Assembly: GCF_014698505.1 (NCBI RefSeq)
Contig: NZ_JACJTD010000044.1
Span: forward strand, 1-57,864
Source: Nostoc foliaceum FACHB-393
Lineage (GTDB): Bacteria; Cyanobacteriota; Cyanobacteriia; Cyanobacteriales; Nostocaceae
DNA length: 57,864 nt
Direction: 5' to 3'
Below the pieces are notes generated by a model, which made no database searches, was not told the origin of the DNA, and saw only the letters and a list, made by a program, of their open reading frames with translations. Both the position numbers and the translations under genes were made by a program. Positions within the stretch are counted from its first letter, which is position 1. Each line of letters opens with the position of its first letter. Positions 54,034 to 57,864 of this stretch are shown here, one piece after another.

Positions 54034-56036
54034 GGGAGCAACGCGATTTTGTGAGGTCGGATCAAAAACCAGCGATCGCTAAAACTTACATTTCTGTATT
54101 ACGTAACTTTATTTGCAATTAATATACGTAATTACACGACAATTCATCTTGATGAGGTATCTCAAAAAGATTGCTAGCAAGTCATTTGACGATTATTTCC
54201 AAAAATCTCTGCAAAAAAACTTTGATACTTAGTATCAATTACGGCAGAAAATAAATTAAAGGGAGAATTAAAGTATAAAATTTATCAATCAGTTTGGGGT
54301 TTGATAAAAGAATTAAAGATAGAATCACAAAAATTATCCCAACTTTTAGCTATCCATTGACAACGGAGGTGCAACATAATTTCTGCGTTATCTTGGAGCC
54401 AAAACTTACTATTACCTTTCATACGCAAATTAACGACTTGACGAATCAAACTTTCAACCGCACCACTACCAAGAGGTAATTTCCGGGATGCAACTTCGTT
54501 ATATCTTAAAAGCCTGCGTCGGTAAGCTTTTAAAATATAATTCCGTTCTCGTACCAAAATTTTGAGGCGCTCTCCGTTTGCCTCAGAAATAAATTCACCC
54601 ATGTTTCTCATTAAATCTAGTGCCTGACCTTTTTTTAAACTTTTTCGAGCCTTTTGAAACCATTGTTGACGCTCATTGTTTGTGCTAAAAGCAGCATCAG
54701 CAAAGTCTTGTAAATGTGATGCAGCGTGAAAAAAGTCTAATAATTGATAAGTTTCAGATGGGCATTTTAACTTTTTGAGTAAAGGAGGAATATGTATCCA
54801 GATCCATTCTGCTCCATCCGCAATTAATAAAACCTGTTTCGCCTGACTAATACCTAAATTAACCAAGTACATCTCTAATATCTGCAAAAATCCTTGATAT
54901 CCTTTATAAGTTCCATCATTGGTAATTGGAATCTCTCCATTCTTGATTTTTTCACCTTGCTCATTCACTACATAAATTGTTAATAGTTTTGGCTCAATCC
55001 ATTCTCCTGTAAAGCCTACACGATTAGTTTTAACCTTGCGCCTACCTTTTTTATTAATCCTAATCCTTGTACGACCGCCATCTACAGCAATAACAACACG
55101 CTGGTCTTTAAGAATGTTACGAATCGGTAAACTACCAAGCTCTAAACTTGTTATTTTTGATTCACGTAAATTTATACCAATTTTACCAAAGTAATATGTT
55201 AGCCGTTCTATGCGTTTTAAGCTGATATTTATGCCCCAATCAATTAATGTTGTCCGTGCTGCCTCAAAAGAGCTAGCAATTGCACCATATCGAGCAATAG
55301 TCGATAAAACTTCAGGAGTTAAACCTTCAGACATTCCTAAATATCTTAAGAATGGGCAGAATCCAACATGAGTAGATTTTTTATTTTTATTTGTTTGAGT
55401 CTGACGTTCAACTACATACGGTAGCTTTAAAGTTACTGCGACATTACCAACTGTTAATATCTGCCGTTCTTTACAACCGTGCTTTCGCGTTTTATTGTGC
55501 CACCATCCCTGAGTTTCCTGCATTGTTTTGTGCAAAAAATCTTGAGATTTAGACAAGTTATGAAGCAACAAAGCAATACATTCTCCTGCTAAAATTAATG
55601 CCGATTCCCTAATTTCTTTTTCACGTAATTTGAAAGTTTGTCCATTCCATTCTGGGATACTTGTTAATTCTAAAATTTTCGTAACTTTTTCTTGAAAGTC
55701 TGACACTGATTTGCTTAAATCAAAAGTACAATATATATTATTTTTCATGGTAAGCATTCCCTGTTTTTGTTTTGATGTCAGATATCAAAACCTTTACTCC
55801 AAAGGGAATCCTACCTTTTTTTATCCTAAATTCATCTACAAGTTAACGCAGCATTAATACTCGGTCTAAGGTAATAACTATTCTAAGTACGCCTACATAG
55901 GTTTTTAGCGATCGCACCTTTTTTGCTCAACCTCACCAAATCGCGTTGCTCCCGCTAATTCCTGCGTTCGTCCGCCAGCTTCCGGCATTAGCAATCACTG
56001 ATTTTTGATCCGATCTCACAAAATTGCGTTGCTCCC
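54034..56036. mobile_element. ISKra4-family insertion sequence (2003 bp)
   Basis: Imperfect 48-base terminal inverted repeats (54034-54081 and 55989-56036) begin GGGAGCAACGC and share about 43 of 48 positions. The host sequence GATTGGATA is duplicated outside both ends (54025-54033 and 56037-56045). GGG ends and a 9-base duplication fit the ISKra4 family. An internal extra copy of the end sequence lies at 55931-55954. Hairpins with TTGATAC/GTATCAA (54222-54238) and TTTTGAT/ATCAAAA (about 55770-55788) lie on each side of the transposase gene. Confidence 0.85.
54285..55757 (-). CDS. ISKra4-family transposase
   Basis: 490 residues, apparently intact. DDE residues: first D in VVIAVDGGRTRIR, second D in LLIADGAEWIW, E in GSGAVESLIRQ, followed by the NLRMKG and HLRCQW region typical of ISKra4. 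An N-terminal Cys/His-x-C region (HGCKERQILTVG) precedes the catalytic part. The element ends and target duplication around it are consistent, so it could still be active. Confidence 0.85.
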   Translation of the reverse strand: MLTMKNNIYCTFDLSKSVSDFQEKVTKILELTSIPEWNGQTFKLREKEIRESALILAGECIALLLHNLSKSQDFLHKTMQETQGWWHNKTRKHGCKERQILTVGNVAVTLKLPYVVERQTQTNKNKKSTHVGFCPFLRYLGMSEGLTPEVLSTIARYGAIASSFEAARTTLIDWGINISLKRIERLTYYFGKIGINLRESKITSLELGSLPIRNILKDQRVVIAVDGGRTRIRINKKGRRKVKTNRVGFTGEWIEPKLLTIYVVNEQGEKIKNGEIPITNDGTYKGYQGFLQILEMYLVNLGISQAKQVLLIADGAEWIWIHIPPLLKKLKCPSETYQLLDFFHAASHLQDFADAAFSTNNERQQWFQKARKSLKKGQALDLMRNMGEFISEANGERLKILVRERNYILKAYRRRLLRYNEVASRKLPLGSGAVESLIRQVVNLRMKGNSKFWLQDNAEIMLHLRCQWIAKSWDNFCDSIFNSFIKPQTD

Positions 56037-56045
56037 GATTGGATA

Positions 56046-56837
56046 CCTGCCAATTCACCGGAGGCATTAAGAAAAAGATCAGCACATTTTCGCCATCCGC
56101 GGAGTGTAGATAAGAAATTGGCGATGTATTGTGAAAAACGAGTGAGTAGATACAGTAGCGCAAAAGTTAAGAATTTGCAAAAGAGTATTACAGAAGCTCG
56201 TTCACGATATATCCGCCGAGAATTTTGGAGGTTAATGGCTAACTACCATTGCGAAGTATCCAATTTTCATATGAATGAGATTCTGGAAACATTAGATCCC
56301 AAATACAGAGAGATTGGGGAATTATTTGCTACTAGCTTTCGTTTAGAAGAAGATTACACTTCACAAATTTTTCAGATCATCGATTACGTTTTTAGTGGAG
56401 TGCCAGTCTGGTTAACTCATATATATTTAGGAGACAAGCGGCGAATATTGCCCAATTCTAGTATCCAAAAGCATTTTATGGAACAAGTAACAGGTCAATT
56501 AAACCGAAAACTACACTGCTTAATCTGCTCAGATGTTTTAAAATTTATTAGAGAATCTAAGTCTTCTTGGGAAATATGTATTCGCCTGTTTACGCTAGCT
56601 ACCTACTGCATTACCGAATACTTATATCAAGGGATATTATTAGGCTTAGAAGGTGAAGATGGAACCGAATTAGTCATAGATAAAAAATCTGAAGAAAATA
56701 GCCAGAAACTGATTGATAGAGATTTAAGTTTTTGGGAGAACGATAAAAATAAACAAATTGTTTACAATTATGCGATTGGTCATGTTCTGACGTGGGTAGC
56801 GTTAACACCATACAATCAGACTATCGAAAAGAGATAG
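56046..56837 (+). pseudogene. C-terminal piece of the insertion-split gene
   Basis: 263 codons and a stop, continuing the frame of 53902-54033 after the target duplication. The C-terminal part is helical with few motifs (QIFQIIDYVFSGVPVWLTHIYLGDKRR). It may still be translated as a 237-residue protein from the ATG at 56124, but without the zinc-finger part. The restored protein would be 307 residues. Function of the intact gene unknown beyond the CoiA-like N-terminus. Confidence 0.7.
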
Positions 56838-56911
56838 TGAAAAATTGGCATTAATAACGTTTAACCTGCTCTTTGCACATTTCAAGTTTTATGTATGGGA
56901 GCATTGAGTCG

Positions 56912-57424
56912 CTAAAAAAATCGAGGCACATGAACATACTTGAAATTATTACTACCTTTATAACCAGAGATTCTCGCTAAGTCTTTGAGATTTTGTACAC
57001 CACTATATTGATTGCCATTGATGACCCAAGTGGGATAAGCAGAGACATTTGCAGCTTCGCATAAATCAGGTTGAGCATTAACACCTCTGTTGTCGCATTC
57101 CACCTTAATGCTGTCGCTGATTATTTGATACGCTTCCTTGCCGAACAGTAACTTCTGTTCATGACAATGAGGACACCACCACGCGACGTACTCTTTAGCA
57201 CCTGTATTAGCCAAATGCCGTGCTAGAGCTATCTCTGCCTCACCAGAAGTAGTGGTGATTTCCCACCCGACACCAGACTTAGGACGATCGCGGGGAAGGA
57301 AGAATATTTTCTCTTGTTCTTTTGATTGAGTTGTGTAAGGATGCTGGGCAGATACCGAAGCTAAACCAACGATAGCGATCGCTACTGTTAATAGTCCTAC
57401 TGTCCACGCAAGTTTTAGATTCAT
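56912..57424 (-). CDS. Thioredoxin-fold periplasmic protein (DsbA/VKOR-associated type)
   Basis: 170 residues. Signal/anchor MNLKLAWTVGLLTVAIAIVGLASVSA. Thioredoxin active site WCPHC with C84 and C87, then the cis-Pro region VSAYPTWVI and two more cysteines (about 109-122). Known relatives make or shuffle disulfides in the periplasm. Several secreted proteins here (399-residue T4SS protein, lipoprotein, FecR-like protein) have paired cysteines and are plausible substrates, by inference. Confidence 0.75.
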   Translation of the reverse strand: MNLKLAWTVGLLTVAIAIVGLASVSAQHPYTTQSKEQEKIFFLPRDRPKSGVGWEITTTSGEAEIALARHLANTGAKEYVAWWCPHCHEQKLLFGKEAYQIISDSIKVECDNRGVNAQPDLCEAANVSAYPTWVINGNQYSGVQNLKDLARISGYKGSNNFKYVHVPRFF

Positions 57425-57513
57425 GCAGATTCGGGTCTACACTGTTGTGACGAAGATATATTACAACTAGCAATCAACTTGATATATTAATTTTTATTCA
57501 GTCAGAGCTTAAT

Positions 57514-57771
57514 TTACCCGCAAAAATCATCAACTCTCAACTCGCGCCAAACATCAGACGGTTGCCAACCGGAGTTACCAACGGAACGTAGAGGGCGATA
57601 GTGTTCTTTTATAGAGTCAGATTCGGATATTTTGTAAGATGGGCTGGACTCAATCACTGATTCTGTTTCTTGAACCTTTGCGTGGGCAATTGATTCAGTA
57701 GAGGATGGGGTAACATCTATTTTTTTGCGAATTAGCTTAGACCTTTTCTGAATGAGTTCTCGCATATCCAT
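57514..57771 (-). CDS. Small hypothetical protein
   Basis: 85 residues, polar with a Ser/Glu-rich centre and a C-terminus VWRELRVDDFCG. No family recognised. The start (57771) lacks a clear ribosome site. It is separated by about 90 bases from the thioredoxin-fold gene on the same strand. It may be real, but low complexity keeps confidence modest. Confidence 0.4.
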   Translation of the reverse strand: MDMRELIQKRSKLIRKKIDVTPSSTESIAHAKVQETESVIESSPSYKISESDSIKEHYRPLRSVGNSGWQPSDVWRELRVDDFCG

Positions 57772-57864
57772 AGGAATTACTTAGTTACTATAAGGAAGGG
57801 ATATTTTACGATACAGCAAATTATTTGCAAATCCGATAGATTTTACGATTATTTGTCTGGCTGG

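Overview
The window looks like part of a large conjugative plasmid of a filamentous cyanobacterium (Nostocales type). The evidence is moderate GC, HIP1 octamers GCGATCGC (for example at 2844 and 14977), heptameric STRR-like tracts (16743-16797, 33207-33240), a DUF3854/CyRepA-like replication protein, and cyanobacterial CHAT, NB-ARC, Ser/Thr-kinase and TPS-adhesin genes. No tRNA, rRNA or CRISPR array was seen.

Layout. 1-2058 (minus, cut by the left edge) encodes what I read as a single-chain RNA polymerase of the double-psi beta-barrel (DPBB) class, with a DYDGD metal motif. 2108-3786 holds three small unknown genes. 3787-6209 is a maintenance and mobilisation hub: parM-like actin, a probable adaptor, a candidate centromere and a candidate oriT. 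6210-7916 is a MobV relaxase fused to a primase-like (DUF3991/Toprim-like) region. 8024-10164 is a Ycf46-like AAA+ ATPase coupled to a DUF192 protein. 10633-23372 is a type IV secretion (conjugation) locus: VirB2, B3, B4, B5-like, B6, B8, B10, B9-like, an unknown secreted protein, the VirD4 coupling protein and a degenerate relaxase-like protein. 23528-27805 encodes a DUF3854 protein apparently split by a frameshift, then a poly-Q protein. 27802-32618 holds a two-component pair, a DUF gene, two P-loop ATPases and a Bro-N-like protein. 33466-36856 has a lipoprotein, a 424-bp non-autonomous transposon with target duplication, and a tyrosine recombinase. 36926-40648 is the presumed replication initiator, preceded by hairpins. 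42010-53742 is a signalling/adhesion island: NB-ARC, kinase-TPR, FecR/TPR-like protein, CHAT protease, TPS adhesin and a TpsB remnant. 54034-56036 is an ISKra4-family insertion splitting a zinc-finger gene. The right edge has a thioredoxin-fold protein and small unknown genes.

How it fits together. Four operons (3177 minus, 8024 plus, 10633 plus, 32618 minus) carry the same GTAC-centred hairpin 55-140 bp upstream, always in the same orientation to the gene, so they may be one regulon. The relaxase and the frameshifted DUF3854 product share a C-terminal ELEL tail after a Q-rich stretch, a candidate signal for translocation through the encoded T4SS. The least expected item is the left-edge RNA polymerase-like protein, which could transcribe or prime plasmid DNA independently of host RNA polymerase.
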